A stretch of 64,000 nt of DNA from Streptomyces echinoruber. Its GTDB lineage: Bacteria; Actinomycetota; Actinomycetes; Streptomycetales; Streptomycetaceae. The position numbers were made by a program, and so were the translations under genes. The notes under the pieces are model-generated. The model was not told the DNA's origin, did not search any database, and saw only the letters and a program-made list of their open reading frames with translations. Shown here piece by piece: positions 1-9,220 of the stretch. The stretch spans positions 1 to 64,000 of the forward strand of contig NZ_BMWH01000030.1 in the NCBI RefSeq assembly GCF_014651135.1, read 5' to 3'. The number at the start of each line of letters is the position of its first letter. Position 1 is the first letter of the stretch.

Positions 1-53
1 GCGCCGATGGTACTGCAGGGGGGACCCTGTGGGAGAGTAGGACGCCGCCGAAC
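1..53 (+). rRNA. rrf: 5S ribosomal RNA, 3' end (partial)
   Basis: The first 53 bases match my memory of the conserved 3' end of actinobacterial 5S rRNA (loop and helix sequence GGGAGAGTAGGACGCCGCC near the end). The 5' half lies outside the window, so an rrn operon must end here. The hairpin 11 bases further on is the expected operon terminator. The exact 3' end is estimated to within a few bases. Confidence 0.9.
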
Positions 54-63
54 AATTCGTGGG

Positions 64-94
64 AAAACCCCCGCATCGATGATGCGGGGGTTTT
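64..94 (+). terminator. rrn operon terminator
   Basis: A perfect 10-bp stem (68-77 with 81-90) closes a 3-base loop, is preceded by AAAA and followed by TTTT. This is a classic intrinsic terminator directly downstream of the 5S rRNA. The 3' T-run is unusual in such GC-rich DNA, where most hairpins lack one. Confidence 0.93.
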
Positions 95-113
95 CTGCGT
101 TTAGGGTGTTGCC

Positions 114-758
114 ATGCGCTACGACCTCGTCATATTCGACAACGACGGCGTCCTCGTCGACAGCGAGCCCCTTTCCAACCGGCTCCTGGCCGCCTATCTC
201 ACCGAGCTCGGGCACCCGACGTCGTACGAGGACTCCATTCGGGACTACATGGGGTCGGCGTTGCATCGGGTTCACGAGCTGATCCTGGAGCGGACGGGGC
301 AGCGCCTGCCGGAGGACTTCGACGACGTGTTCCACGCGCGTGTCTTCGCCGCGTTCGAGCGGGAGTTGCGGCCGGTACCCGGAGTCGTCGGCGTCCTGGA
401 GAAGCTGGCCGCGGACGGGGTGCCGTACTGCGTGGCGTCGTCGGGGAGTCACGAGCGGATCCGGGTCGGGCACCGGGCGACGGGACTGGACCGGTGGTTC
501 GGCGAGGACCGGATCTTCAGCTCCCAGGACGTGGGGCGGGGGAAGCCGGCGCCGGACCTGTTCCTGTACGCGGCCGAGCGGATGGGCGTCGCGCCGGAGC
601 GGTGTGTGGTCGTCGAGGACTCGCCGCTCGGGGTGCGGGCGGCCGTCGCGGCCGGCATGGACGTCTACGGGTTCACCGCGATGACGCCGGCCGGGAAGCT
701 GGCGGGAACCACACATCTCTTCTCGGACATGGGGGAGTTGGCCGACCTGCTGGCCTGA
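114..758 (+). CDS. HAD-superfamily phosphatase (beta-phosphoglucomutase-like)
   Basis: 214 residues, normal for class IA HAD hydrolases. Motif I DNDGVLVD (residues 9-16) supplies the nucleophilic Asp, VASSGS (about 106-111) is motif II, GKPAPD (about 142-147) carries the motif III Lys, and VVEDSPLG (about 165-172) is motif IV. The cap domain lies between motifs I and II. Such enzymes hydrolyse small phosphorylated sugars or nucleotides in the cytoplasm; the substrate cannot be read from the sequence. It follows the rrn terminator by 20 bases, so it should have its own promoter or depend on read-through. Confidence 0.85.
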   Translation: MRYDLVIFDNDGVLVDSEPLSNRLLAAYLTELGHPTSYEDSIRDYMGSALHRVHELILERTGQRLPEDFDDVFHARVFAAFERELRPVPGVVGVLEKLAADGVPYCVASSGSHERIRVGHRATGLDRWFGEDRIFSSQDVGRGKPAPDLFLYAAERMGVAPERCVVVEDSPLGVRAAVAAGMDVYGFTAMTPAGKLAGTTHLFSDMGELADLLA

Positions 759-896
759 CCGCCCGGGAACGCCCGCCCGGCGGGCTCTCCGCGTGCTTCC
801 GCGCACCCCGGTGACGCTGAGCCCCGGCGGAGCTGAGCGGGATTCACCTTTGGCCGGATCTACCCACAGGTAGTCCGGAGCCCTACGCTCGCCGCC

Positions 897-2168
897 ATGA
901 CTGATGTGCTGCGGCGCGGCAGGGTCTCGCTGGCGTTCGGTTTCTTTGCGCAGGGCGTGGCGTTCGCTCTGCTGGTGACGCGGATTCCGGCCGTCCAGGA
1001 CCGGTACGGGGTCTCCGACGCGCTGCTGCCCGTCTTTCTGGCCGCTGTGCCGATCCTGGCCGGGGTGGGCAGTGTCACGACCGAGCACCTGGTCAAGCGG
1101 GTGCGGCCGAGCCGGGTGCTGCGCTGGTCGCAGCCGGTGGTGCTGCTGGCGCTGCTCGGGGTGGGCTCCGGTGACCGGATGGCCGGGCTGGGTGCTGCGC
1201 TGGCCGCGTTCGGGCTGGCGGTGGGGGCGCTGGACGCGTCCATGAACATGCTCGGGGTGAGCCTGCAGCGGGCGTACGGCCGCAGCATCATGCTCAGCTT
1301 CCACGCCGCCTACAGCCTCGGCGGGATCGTCGGCGCCTCGTTGGCGTGGGCGGGGGCGCACTGGCATGTGGCGCTGTGGGTGTCGTACCTGCCGGTGGTC
1401 GCGGTGCTGCTGCCGGCGGTGCTGGCGGGGAGCCGATGGTACGTCGACGGGGGCGGCGGGCCGGCCGAGCCGGAGGACCGCGCGGGCGGGAGCCGGAGCG
1501 GCGACGGAAGCGGAAGCAGCGATGGGAGCAGCGGTGGGAGCGGCAGGGGAGGCGTGGTCTTCAGGCTGCTGCTGCCGCTGTGCCTGGTGATGACGTTCGC
1601 GTACATCGGGGACTCGACCGTGTCGAATTGGAGCGCGAAGTACCTGCGGGACGTGCTCGGCGGCTCCGAGCAGATGGCGACGGTCCCCTACAACGTGTAC
1701 ATGGTGACCACGCTGCTGGGGCGGTCGCTCGGCGACTTCGGGGTGCGGCGGCTGGGGGCCGTGACCGTCGTACGGCTCGGCGCGCTGGTGGCGGCGGGCG
1801 GGTTCGCGGTGGTGGCCGTGGCGCCCGGGCCGTGGGTGGGGATGCTCGGGTTCACTCTGCTGGGGCTGGGGTTGTGCGTGCTGGTGCCGCAGACGTTCGC
1901 GGCGGCCGGGCGGTTGTTCCCCGGGGCCTCGGACGCGGCGGTCGCGCGGCTCAATGTCTTCAACTACGTGGGTTTTTTGGTGGGTTCGCCGTTGGTGGGG
2001 GCGCTGGGCGATGCCTGGAGCTATCGGGGGGCGATGCTCGTGCCGATGGTGTTGGTGCTGGTCACATTGGTGTACGCCCGGTCGTTCGCGCCTCAACGAG
2101 ACCGATACGGTGGCGGACATGAGCGGCCGCGCACAGCTGATGTGGGACGAGGCAGTAACGGGCTATGA
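897..2168 (+). CDS. MFS transporter
   Basis: 423 residues with about 12 hydrophobic segments in two halves, separated near residues 180-220 by a low-complexity hydrophilic loop made almost only of Gly, Ser, Glu and Asp. This is the architecture of the major facilitator superfamily, inner-membrane carriers driven by the proton gradient. There is no substrate-specific motif that I can name. The ATG at 897 fits where family homology would begin. The last 50 bases overlap the start of the AcuC-like gene, suggesting translational coupling. Confidence 0.85.
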   Translation: MTDVLRRGRVSLAFGFFAQGVAFALLVTRIPAVQDRYGVSDALLPVFLAAVPILAGVGSVTTEHLVKRVRPSRVLRWSQPVVLLALLGVGSGDRMAGLGAALAAFGLAVGALDASMNMLGVSLQRAYGRSIMLSFHAAYSLGGIVGASLAWAGAHWHVALWVSYLPVVAVLLPAVLAGSRWYVDGGGGPAEPEDRAGGSRSGDGSGSSDGSSGGSGRGGVVFRLLLPLCLVMTFAYIGDSTVSNWSAKYLRDVLGGSEQMATVPYNVYMVTTLLGRSLGDFGVRRLGAVTVVRLGALVAAGGFAVVAVAPGPWVGMLGFTLLGLGLCVLVPQTFAAAGRLFPGASDAAVARLNVFNYVGFLVGSPLVGALGDAWSYRGAMLVPMVLVLVTLVYARSFAPQRDRYGGGHERPRTADVGRGSNGL

Positions 2169-3291
2169 CTTCGGCCGGGACCATCCGATGGATCCCGTCC
2201 GGCTCCACCTGACCCGCAGACTCGTCGACGCCTTCGGGCTCGACCGGGAGGTGGACGTGGTGGCGGCCAAGGCGGCCGGGGAGTCGACGCTGCGGCTCGT
2301 CCACCGCGAGGACTACATCGAGGCCGTGCGGGCCGCGTCCGCCGATCCCGCGTCGGCCGACGGGTCGTACGGGATCGGAACCCTGGACGACCCCGCCTTC
2401 GCCGGGATGCACGAGGTGTCCGCGCTGATCGCCGGGCAGTCGGTCGGGGCGGCCGAGGCCGTGTGGCGCGGGGAGGCCCTGCACGCCGTGAACTTCGCCG
2501 GCGGGCTGCACCACGCCATGCCGGGCGGTGCCTCCGGCTTCTGCATCTACAACGACGCCGCGCTCGCCATCGCGCGGCTGCTGGAACTCGGTGCCGAGCG
2601 GGTCGCCTACATCGACGTCGACGTGCACCACGGGGACGGGGTGCAGGCCGTGTTCTGGGAGAACCCGCGGGTGCTGACGATCTCGCTGCACGAGCATCCG
2701 CGGACCCTGTTCCCGCAGACCGGGTGGCCGGAGGAGACGGGGGCCGAGACGGCGCAGGGGTCGGCGGTGAACGTGGCGCTGCCGGCCGGCACCGGGGACG
2801 CGGGGTGGCTGCGGGCGTTCCACGCCGTGGTGCCCGAGCTGATCGCCGACTTCCGGCCGCAGGTGCTGGTGACGCAGCACGGCGCGGACACCCACTTCGA
2901 GGACCCGCTGGCCCACTTCGCCGTGTCGCTGGACGCGCAGCGGGCCGTGCAGGTCGCCTGCCACGACCTGGCGCACGAGTACGCCGACGGGCGGTGGGTC
3001 GCGCTCGGCGGCGGCGGTTACGCGGTCGTCGAGGTCGTGCCGCGGTCCTGGACGCACCTCGTGGCCATCGCCGCCGGGCGGGAGATCGCGCCGGAGACGG
3101 TGATCCCCGAGAGCTGGCGCCAGGAGGTCTTCGCGCGCACCCGCCAGCTCGCGCCGGCCCGGATGACCGACGGGCGCTGGCCGGTGCCGTGGGCGTCCTG
3201 GGAAGCGGGGTACGACCCCGCCGACCGGTTGGACCAGGCGGTGCTGGCGACCCGGCGGGCGGTGTTCCCGCTGCGGGGGCTGCTGACGTAG
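2119..3291 (+). CDS. acuC: Acetoin utilization protein AcuC / class II histone deacetylase-like enzyme
   Basis: 390 residues, the usual AcuC length. GLHHAMPGGASGFCIYND (about 134-151) and YIDVDVHHGDGVQ (about 165-177) are the Zn-binding and charge-relay motifs of the arginase/deacetylase fold; GGGGY (about 298-302) is the C-terminal active-site loop. In Bacillus the homologue deacetylates acetyl-CoA synthetase, and a protein lysine deacetylase role is the family expectation. An open frame extends upstream to 1954, but homology starts at ATG 2119, inside the 3' end of the MFS gene. Confidence 0.9.
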   Translation: MSGRAQLMWDEAVTGYDFGRDHPMDPVRLHLTRRLVDAFGLDREVDVVAAKAAGESTLRLVHREDYIEAVRAASADPASADGSYGIGTLDDPAFAGMHEVSALIAGQSVGAAEAVWRGEALHAVNFAGGLHHAMPGGASGFCIYNDAALAIARLLELGAERVAYIDVDVHHGDGVQAVFWENPRVLTISLHEHPRTLFPQTGWPEETGAETAQGSAVNVALPAGTGDAGWLRAFHAVVPELIADFRPQVLVTQHGADTHFEDPLAHFAVSLDAQRAVQVACHDLAHEYADGRWVALGGGGYAVVEVVPRSWTHLVAIAAGREIAPETVIPESWRQEVFARTRQLAPARMTDGRWPVPWASWEAGYDPADRLDQAVLATRRAVFPLRGLLT

Positions 3292-3391
3292 CGGGCGGGA
3301 GGGCGGCCGGGCGTCCGGGGCTCCTGGCGTCCGTGTCTTCCGGTGTCCGGACCTCCTGGCGTCCGTGCTTCCGGTGTCCGTGTCTCCTGTT

Positions 3392-3455
3392 GTCCAGGTG
3401 GTCCAGGTGGTCCAGGTGGTCCAGGTGGGCCAGGTGGGCCAGGTGGTCCAGGTGT
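3392..3455 (+). repeat. 9-bp tandem repeat (GGTGGTCCA type)
   Basis: About seven copies of a 9-bp unit of the GTCCAGGTG type, with single-base changes (GGTGGGCCA), lie between acuC and the phosphatase-like gene. The frame leading into the next gene reads through it as Pro-Gly-Gly repeats. I take this as a spacer minisatellite rather than coding sequence, because homology of the next gene begins after it. Confidence 0.8.
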
Positions 3456-3531
3456 CCCGGTGTTACGCCGACCGTGCGGTGTTCCCCCGTTCCCCCGCCG
3501 CGCTTGTCCTCCGTCCGTCACCATCGCTTCC

Positions 3532-4347
3532 GTGTCGAGCCGTGCCGCCCTCCGCGCCCATCTGCTGGCCGCCCGCCTGGCCGGGCCGGTGGCCACCTCC
3601 CGGGAGGAGAGCCTGCGCCGGTACCGGCTGTTCGCGGCCGGGGACCCCCGGGTGCTGATCGGAATCGATCCCGAACGGGTATGGGGGGAACGGGAACTGG
3701 TCGAGCTGATGGCGGAAAAGTGTGGGGGCTCGGCCGATCCGGGCCATGTGTCCGGCCAGGACGTGATCGACCCGGAGCGCACGCTGGGCGCCCTGGACGC
3801 CTTCGCGGACCGGCTGGCCGCGGCCGCCCGGCGCGGCGCACCGGTGCTGCTGGGCACCGGCCACCCGCGCCGGCTGCTGGGTTTCTACGCCGCTCTCGCA
3901 GACGCCCTGTCGGCGGCGGGGTGTGCCGTCCTCACCCCGGCGCAGGGTCGCTCTGTCGACATATTGACCCGGTTCGGGCTACGCACGTACAACCTCGCCT
4001 ACGTACGGGGAGTCGCGCTCGTACGGGAGCCCGGTGCCTCCCGCCCCGGTGGTGAGACCGGCGCACACACGCACTCGCCGCTCCCGGTCCGTGCCGCGCT
4101 GGACGCGGCGGCCGAGGCCGGCGGGCCGCTGCCGGAATTGGTGGTGGGGGACCACGGATGGGTCTGCGGTGCAGGTCAGCTGGGGTTCGAGGCGATCGGG
4201 CTGGCCGATGTGAACGACCCCGCGCCGTTCGTGGGGCAGGCCGAGGGGCGGGTGTCCGTCGTCGTTCCCCTCGAGGACGGCGCGCGGTCCGCTTACTACC
4301 GCCCGCTGACCCGCTACGTACTCAATCGAGCGTGTCTGTCACAGTAG
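3532..4347 (+). CDS. Phosphatase-like conserved actinobacterial protein
   Basis: About 271 residues from GTG 3532. I recall this family only as an actinobacterial protein annotated phosphatase. Visible blocks are VLIGIDPERVWGE, a Gly-rich VLLGTGHPRR segment followed by an amphipathic helix, VVGDHGWVCGAGQLGFEAIG, and a C-terminal YRPLTRYVLNRA. No membrane segment. The start is uncertain: no good ribosome-binding site precedes 3532, and the open frame continues upstream through the Pro-Gly-Gly repeat. It lies between acuC and the small HTH gene, on the same strand. Confidence 0.7.
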   Translation: MSSRAALRAHLLAARLAGPVATSREESLRRYRLFAAGDPRVLIGIDPERVWGERELVELMAEKCGGSADPGHVSGQDVIDPERTLGALDAFADRLAAAARRGAPVLLGTGHPRRLLGFYAALADALSAAGCAVLTPAQGRSVDILTRFGLRTYNLAYVRGVALVREPGASRPGGETGAHTHSPLPVRAALDAAAEAGGPLPELVVGDHGWVCGAGQLGFEAIGLADVNDPAPFVGQAEGRVSVVVPLEDGARSAYYRPLTRYVLNRACLSQ

Positions 4348-4478
4348 GCCGCCGATGGGTGCACCTCTTCCCCACTTGCATCACCCGCCCCTAGTCTGGG
4401 GAGTGAGCACGCAGCGACGAAGAGTCATCGGAAGGGGAAGCCGGTGGCCGTCGAGTGCGGAAGGTGCAGGTGTGTGTC

Positions 4479-4694
4479 ATGGCTGCAGCTGGTGACAACA
4501 GGCCTCTGAACGAGGTCCGGTTTCTCACCGTGGCGGAAGTCGCCTCGGTGATGCGAGTGTCGAAGATGACCGTGTACCGGCTGGTGCACAGCGGTCATCT
4601 GCCCGCGATCCGGGTGGGGCGGTCGTTCCGCGTCCCGGAGCAAGCGGTGCACGACTACCTCCGCGAGAGCTATGTGGGGGTGGAGACCGCCTGA
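4479..4694 (+). CDS. bdtA: Excisionase/MerR-type small HTH DNA-binding protein
   Basis: 71 residues, almost all one excisionase-family winged HTH: FLTVAEVASVMRVSKMTVYR (about 13-32) is the HTH, followed by HLPAIRVGRSFRVPEQAVHDYL, the typical wing and last helix. It resembles BldC in type but not in sequence. Its position before bS22 matches the S. coelicolor gene I remember as bdtA, a target of the developmental repressor BldD; the name rests on memory. An alternative GTG start at 4470 sits closer to a GGAAGG site (4459-4464). An AGTGA half-site (4402-4406) upstream could be part of a BldD box. Confidence 0.85.
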   Translation: MAAAGDNRPLNEVRFLTVAEVASVMRVSKMTVYRLVHSGHLPAIRVGRSFRVPEQAVHDYLRESYVGVETA

Positions 4695-4710
4695 CGACGA
4701 CCCCCTCGAT

Positions 4711-4740
4711 TTACGACCTCGGCTCGTGGTTGGGTAGGCT
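4711..4740 (+). promoter_or_regulatory. Putative promoter of the bS22 gene
   Basis: TTACGA (4711-4716) and TAGGCT (4735-4740), separated by 18 bases, resemble a streptomycete vegetative promoter (-10 type TAGnnT). They lie 70 bases before the bS22 start, in the gap after the small HTH gene. Inferred by eye only. Confidence 0.4.
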
Positions 4741-4811
4741 AAGCCCTCGTAGGTCGTGTGGGCCCGTGGCGCCCAGGCGCACCGAGTTGAGAGAAGTGAG
4801 CGAGGGTAGTC

Positions 4812-4910
4812 GTGGGCTCTGTTATCAAGAAGCGGCGTAAGCGGATGGCCAAGAAGAAGCACCGCAAGCTGCTGAAGCGCACGCGTGTCCAGCGCCGCAA
4901 CAAGAAGTAG
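4812..4910 (+). CDS. Small ribosomal protein bS22 (AURKAIP1/COX24 domain)
   Basis: Only 32 residues, GTG start with GAGGG at 4802-4806. The sequence is almost entirely Lys and Arg and has the RKRMAKKKHRKLLKRTR core of the actinobacterial bS22 / mitochondrial AURKAIP1 domain, a tiny basic protein bound to 16S rRNA in the 30S subunit. It follows the small HTH gene and is closed by a strong hairpin 20 bases downstream. Too short for default gene finders, but the family match is unmistakable. Confidence 0.93.
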   Translation: MGSVIKKRRKRMAKKKHRKLLKRTRVQRRNKK

Positions 4911-4929
4911 GCGGCGCAGGCACCGCTTC

Positions 4930-4960
4930 GTGGCCCCCCACCCCGTCGGTGGGGGGCCAC
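4930..4960 (+). terminator. Hairpin terminator after bS22
   Basis: A perfect 13-bp inverted repeat (4930-4942 with 4948-4960) with a 5-base loop, no T-run, directly after the bS22 stop. This is a typical high-GC actinobacterial terminator. Confidence 0.85.
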
Positions 4961-4999
4961 ACGCATGTCCGGCACCAACCCGGCGCACGGCTCCGTCCG

Positions 5000-5074
5000 C
5001 TCGTACGAGGGCGGCTCGTACGAGGGCGGCTCGTACGAGGGCGGCTCGTACGAGGGTTGCTCGTACGACGGCTC
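5000..5074 (+). repeat. 15-bp tandem repeat with palindromic core
   Basis: Five copies of a 15-bp unit CTCGTACGAGGGCGG, the last two degenerate, each containing the palindrome TCGTACGA. They sit in the gap between the bS22 terminator and the epimerase gene. Function unknown. The regularly spaced palindromes could bind a dimeric protein, or be a simple minisatellite like the others in this window. Confidence 0.8.
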
Positions 5075-5297
5075 GCCCCGGCCGCACGGCGGCCCTGCCC
5101 GACGTCCCCGCCCGGCCGCCCGACGGTCCCGCCCCGCCACCCGACGGCCCCGTCCGGTCGTACGACTGCACGCGATCCGGTCACGCCGCGCGGCGGCGGT
5201 CGTCCCGGTGCGACATCGACCCGCTAAGTTGGCGGCATACGGGGAACGCGGCAGGCTACGAGCGGTGGCACGGTGAGGCGGAAGGAAGGCGCTGATC

Positions 5298-6371
5298 TTG
5301 GGAAAGGTCGTGCTCGTGACCGGAGTGGCCCGCCGACTGGGGGGCCGGTTCGTACGACGGATCCAGCGTGACCCCGGAGTGGACCGGGTCGTCGCCGTGG
5401 ACGCGGTCCAGCCCGAGCACCACCTGGGCGGCGCGGAGTTCGTCCGGACCGACATCCGGCAGCCCGGCATCGCGCGGGTGCTCGCGGAGACCGGTGCCGA
5501 CACGGTGGTCCACCTGGACGTCACCGGCACGGCGCTGGGCGGCGGCAGCCGGGCGACGGTGAAGGAGACCAACGTCATCGGCACCATGCAGTTGCTCGGT
5601 GCCTGCCAGAAGTCGCCGGCGGTCAGGCGGCTGGTGGTGAAGTCCAGCACCAACGTCTACGGCTCGGCCCCGCGCGACCCGGCCGTCTTCACCGAGACCA
5701 CCCCGCCCAAGTCGCTGCCCAGCGGCGGCTTCGCCAAGGACGTCTGCGAGGTCGAGGGGTACGTCCGCGGCTTCGCGCGCCGCCGCCCGGACGTGGCGGT
5801 GTGCGTGCTGCGGTTCGCCAACATCCTCGGCCCGACCGCGGACACCCCGCTGGCGTCGTACTTCTCGCTGCCGGTGCTGCCGACCGTGTTCGGCTACGAC
5901 CCGCGGCTGCAGTTCGTACACGAGGACGACGTGGTCGAGGTGCTGCGCCTGGCCGCGCACGAGCCGCGCCGCGGCACCCTGAACAGCGGAACGTTCAACA
6001 TCGCCGGCGACGGGGTGCTGCTGCTCTCCCAGTGTGCCCGGCGCCTGGGCCGGCCCACGGTGCCGCTGCTGCTGCCCGCCGTGACCTGGGCCGGGTCGCT
6101 GATGCGCACGGTCGGTGTGACGGACTTCTCGCCCGAGCAGATCCGGCTGCTCACCCACGGCCGTGTGGTGGCGACGGACCAGATGCGCGAGACACTGGGA
6201 TTCACACCGAAGTACACGACCGCGGAGACGTTCGCGGACTTCGTCCGCAGTCGCGGACCCGGGCTGCTGCCTCCGGAGGCCCTCGCGGGGGCCGTCGACC
6301 GGATCGCCGCGCTGCCCTTCCCGGGCGGTGGCCACCCTCCGACCCACCTCCCGACGCAGAGCGCCAACTGA
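5298..6371 (+). CDS. NAD-dependent epimerase/dehydratase-like (extended SDR) protein
   Basis: 357 residues. An N-terminal Rossmann segment VVLVTGVARRLGG (4-16), VVHLDVTG near 70, and FANILGP near 173 identify an extended short-chain dehydrogenase. The catalytic Tyr-x-x-x-Lys is not visible: the equivalent region reads SGGFAKDVCEVEGYV, as I remember in its actinobacterial relatives, so it may bind nucleotide without canonical catalysis. TTG start with GGAAGG at 5282-5287. Fifteen bases separate its end from the acyltransferase ATG, so the two probably form an operon; a role linked to membrane lipid is an inference from that. Confidence 0.8.
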   Translation: MGKVVLVTGVARRLGGRFVRRIQRDPGVDRVVAVDAVQPEHHLGGAEFVRTDIRQPGIARVLAETGADTVVHLDVTGTALGGGSRATVKETNVIGTMQLLGACQKSPAVRRLVVKSSTNVYGSAPRDPAVFTETTPPKSLPSGGFAKDVCEVEGYVRGFARRRPDVAVCVLRFANILGPTADTPLASYFSLPVLPTVFGYDPRLQFVHEDDVVEVLRLAAHEPRRGTLNSGTFNIAGDGVLLLSQCARRLGRPTVPLLLPAVTWAGSLMRTVGVTDFSPEQIRLLTHGRVVATDQMRETLGFTPKYTTAETFADFVRSRGPGLLPPEALAGAVDRIAALPFPGGGHPPTHLPTQSAN

Positions 6372-6385
6372 GGAGCGCATCAACG

Positions 6386-7465
<1,080 letters not shown>

Positions 7466-7505
7466 GGCTCCTGCTTCCGGGACTGCTTCCCGGGGCTCCT
7501 TCTTC

Positions 7506-7585
7506 GGGGTTCCTTCCTCGGGGTTCCTTCCTCGGGGCTCCTTCCTCGGGGCTCCTTCTTCCGGGGCTCCTTCTTCCGGGGCTCC
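7506..7585 (+). repeat. 14/15-bp tandem repeat
   Basis: Consecutive units of the type GGGGCTCCTTCCTC (14 bp, about three copies) then GGGGCTCCTTCTTCC (15 bp, two copies) follow the acyltransferase stop. One more of the short imperfect repeats in 3' flanks of this chromosome. Confidence 0.8.
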
Positions 7586-7616
7586 GAGGTCGCCGGCCCG
7601 CACCGGATGGGCCGAC

Positions 7617-7664
7617 GGCACGGCGACGGGGCACCCCCCGGGAGGGGTGCCCCGTCGCCGTGCC
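7617..7664. terminator. Long bidirectional terminator between convergent genes
   Basis: A perfect 21-bp inverted repeat (7617-7637 with 7644-7664) with a 6-base loop. It lies between the ends of the acyltransferase gene (plus) and rsbN (minus), so it can stop transcription from both sides. Confidence 0.92.
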
Positions 7665-7669
7665 GGTCG

Positions 7670-8929
7670 CTAGCCGTTGTTCTCGCCGTCGATGCCCAGG
7701 TCGGGCAGGAGGCCGGGCAGGAGCGGGGGGATGGTCACGTCCGGGCGGGAGCCGGACGGGGTGCCGCTCTGCGAGGGTGAGGCGCTGCCGCTGGTCTTCG
7801 GCGGGTCGATCAGGCCGCCGGTGCCGCCGCCGAGGAGGCCCTCGTCGTCGCCCGGGCCGGCCGACCGGCTGGGGCTGCCGCCGGAGCGCTCGCCGCCGGT
7901 CGCGGAGTCGCCGCCGCTGCTGGGCGCGGTCGGGTGGCCGGAGCCGGCGGGGCCGCCGGTGGCGGACTCCGACGCGCTGCCGGTGCCCGGGCCCGGCCGT
8001 CTGCTGCTGCCGCCGTGGGCCGGGGGCTGGGGGAGCAGCGACTGCAGCGGCGCGACTTCCTGGTCTATGGCGTCGAACACCGACGTCACCTGGTCACTGA
8101 CGTCGCCGAGCTGCACGGGCAGTTGGTCGCGCAGGGCGCCCCAGGTCTCGCGGTGCGAGCGGGAGAACGCGGACAGGGCCTGAATGGGGCCGAGCGAGTC
8201 GGGGTCGCGCGCGTACGCCTCGTGCAGCAGGCGGTGGCCTTCGGAGGCGTCGTGCTGCACGCCGTTCAGGGTGCGGCGGATCTCGCCGAGGGTCTCGTGG
8301 TCGAGGTGGCCGCCGCGGCCCCGGTCGAGCAGTCGGCGGGCCTCGTTGAGCCGGGTGGAGGCCTGGTCGAGGTAGGCCTGGCCGCGCTCGTCGTCCCCGT
8401 GGGCGAGGTAGTTGAGCTTGAAGTCCTCGATGCCGCGTTTGAGGCCGTAGAGCGAGTCGCCCGGCAGGGCGTTGTCGCTGGCGGCGGCGACTCCGCCGAA
8501 GGCCCCGGCGGCGACGCCGACGCTGAGCCCGCCCGCGGCGAGCCCTTTGGTCAGCCGTGACCGGGGCCGCAGCCCGCGCAGCGAGGCCGCGCGGTGCGTG
8601 CCGCGACCCTGCTGGGCGGAGCGCTGCCCGGGTACGGTCGCGTCCGCCTCGCCCGCCTGGGCCATGGCCTCCATGGCGGCCACCAGCCGGGCCCGCTGGA
8701 CGGTCTTGACCTCGGGGTCCAGCTGCGGCCGGGGCAGGGCGCCGAGTCCGGCGGCCAGGGCCAGCAGACGGCTCTGTTCGGTCCGTTCGGTCTGTTCGGT
8801 CTGGTCCCCGGCCTTCGGGGGCGGTGCCTCTCCCGCGGACGGCTCGGCCGCCGTGCCCCGCTCGGACTGCTCCTCCAGGGCCTGGGCGAAGGCGTTCGCC
8901 CGCCGGTGCGCCGATACGTTCGCGATCAC
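7670..8929 (-). CDS. rsbN: RsbN, anti-sigma factor of BldN (DUF5667 protein)
   Basis: 419 residues. A DUF5667-type protein: an N-terminal cytoplasmic part (1-125) that should bind the sigma factor, one hydrophobic segment at about 128-150, a helical region starting with the conserved ALPGDSLYGLKRGIEDFKL (154-172), then a long Pro/Ser/Gly-rich tail. It lies directly downstream of bldN, as rsbN does in S. coelicolor and S. venezuelae, where RsbN is a membrane-bound inhibitor of BldN. I prefer GTG 8929 over GTG 8938, because the GAGGAGG site at 8939-8945 abuts 8938 but stands at proper distance from 8929. A BldN-type promoter precedes it. Confidence 0.92.
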   Translation of the reverse strand: MIANVSAHRRANAFAQALEEQSERGTAAEPSAGEAPPPKAGDQTEQTERTEQSRLLALAAGLGALPRPQLDPEVKTVQRARLVAAMEAMAQAGEADATVPGQRSAQQGRGTHRAASLRGLRPRSRLTKGLAAGGLSVGVAAGAFGGVAAASDNALPGDSLYGLKRGIEDFKLNYLAHGDDERGQAYLDQASTRLNEARRLLDRGRGGHLDHETLGEIRRTLNGVQHDASEGHRLLHEAYARDPDSLGPIQALSAFSRSHRETWGALRDQLPVQLGDVSDQVTSVFDAIDQEVAPLQSLLPQPPAHGGSSRRPGPGTGSASESATGGPAGSGHPTAPSSGGDSATGGERSGGSPSRSAGPGDDEGLLGGGTGGLIDPPKTSGSASPSQSGTPSGSRPDVTIPPLLPGLLPDLGIDGENNG

Positions 8930-9059
8930 TGGCGGCACCTCCTCTCGTCATGACGGTCGGCTCCCCAGGGGGTCCTGAGGGTTGCACGGCCTGACCGCAT
9001 GCACACGATCGGATGATCGAAGGGGGTCAGGGTGTGACCACAGGGAGCCTGTATCCCGG

Positions 9060-9088
9060 ACAACGAGCGGCTCGGCACTTGGGTTACG
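9060..9088 (-). promoter_or_regulatory. BldN-type promoter of rsbN
   Basis: Read on the minus strand, CGTAAC (9088-9083) and CGTTGT (9065-9060) are separated by 17 bases. This fits the BldN promoter consensus as I remember it (CGTAAC, 16-17 bases, CGTTGA) with one mismatch. Transcription would begin about 125 bases before the rsbN start. It agrees with the known autoregulatory loop in which BldN drives its own anti-sigma gene. Confidence 0.75.
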
Positions 9089-9220
9089 GACGACGGATGA
9101 TCCGACAGCGAAGCCAACGGACTTTCACCGAGGGTGAGTTGACGGGGACAGTGCGTACACGCCCGGTGTCCGCGCGGCCGTCCGTCTCCCTCCGGGCGGC
9201 CGCAGGCCGTCAGCGGGCCG

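Noticed and set aside
1954..2118. Upstream extension of the AcuC frame
   Set aside because: 55 residues rich in Trp, Cys and Arg are an out-of-frame reading of the MFS gene; homology starts at 2119.
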